Shown here one piece after another: positions 63,599 to 63,647 of a stretch of 63,647 nucleotides of DNA; the first letter of the stretch is position 1; each line of letters opens with the position of its first letter. The translations under genes were made by a program, and so were the position numbers. The stretch is from an uncultured Collinsella sp. Lineage in GTDB: Bacteria; Actinomycetota; Coriobacteriia; Coriobacteriales; Coriobacteriaceae. Below the pieces are notes generated by a model. That model was not told the origin of the DNA. It saw only the letters and a list, made by a program, of their open reading frames with translations, and ran no database searches. The stretch spans positions 1 through 63,647 of the forward strand of contig CABSYW010000011.1 in NCBI GenBank assembly GCA_902482035.1, read 5' to 3'.

Positions 63599-63647
63599 CA
63601 CTACTGTAAAAACAACCAATTTCGCCATCGCACTTTAGCCGATTCCG
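63594..63647. other. AT-richer segment after the broken epimerase, possible mobile-element edge
   Basis: The sequence changes abruptly at TGTTAGCACTACTGTAAAAA and stays AT-rich to the window end. No inverted-repeat partner or transposase is visible because the window stops. An insertion-sequence end is inferred from the break in the epimerase gene. Confidence 0.4.

Overview
The window looks like chromosome of a high-GC Gram-positive from the class Coriobacteriia, most likely Collinsella or a close relative. That assignment rests on gene content and style: a single-chain iron-sulfur L-serine dehydratase, a glgB-glgP-glgC-glgD-glgA cluster, a debranching-type amylase fused to MalQ, a LoaP-type antiterminator ahead of a surface-glycan operon, and strong GC-ending codon use. 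It is an inference from recognition, not a database result.

Layout. (1) 1-3862: 3' end of a tRNA-Glu, a UPF0104 flippase-like membrane protein, a TetR regulator and a radical SAM/SPASM protein. (2) 3996-25847: a very GC-rich block for anaerobic cobalamin synthesis and corrinoid/tetrapyrrole uptake. Its minus arm is a cobalamin riboswitch, an exported lipoprotein CbiK, two lipoproteins with NEAT-like domains (one also substrate-binding) and an ABC permease and ATPase. Its plus arm is 17 tightly overlapping reading frames: cbiF-cbiD-(cbiL remnant)-cbiG-cbiH-cbiET-cbiA-cobT-cobU-cobS-(cobU-like/cobC fusion)-cbiB-cobD-cbiP-cobO-cbiC-cbiJ. A 22-bp direct repeat brackets the block; taking out one repeat plus the 21.83 kb between restores one intact copy of a palindromic element found elsewhere in the window. 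(3) 25908-31194: a MacAB-type ABC exporter (adaptor, ATPase, permease) and an L,D-transpeptidase. (4) 31344-42476: housekeeping genes sdaA-type serine dehydratase, metK, gltX, priA, def, fmt, rsmB and an FmdB-type zinc ribbon, with several large palindromes between them. (5) 42566-55639: glycogen metabolism on the minus strand (glgB, glgP, glgC, glgD, glgA, amylase-MalQ fusion). GlgA and GlgB both end in long basic histone-H1-like tails. (6) 55971-57456: a HAD phosphatase, thiamine pyrophosphokinase and tRNA-Ala. (7) 57457-63647: a long structured leader, loaP, and a surface-glycan operon for a UDP-N-acetyl-L-fucosamine-type sugar. Its phosphoglycosyl transferase is frameshifted and its last epimerase gene is cut short near the window edge.

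How the parts fit. The cobalamin block would turn a metal-free precorrin-2-level tetrapyrrole (made elsewhere) into adenosylcobalamin, with import of corrinoids or haem-like molecules under B12 riboswitch control. However, the only cbiL in the window has lost most of its coding sequence, so de novo synthesis may be broken or may need a second cbiL elsewhere. The glycogen genes form a complete synthesis, branching, phosphorolysis and debranching set. The most unusual items are the bracketed cobalamin island with its cbiL lesion, the exported CbiK/NEAT-like import system, the basic tails on GlgA/GlgB, and the structured loaP leader.
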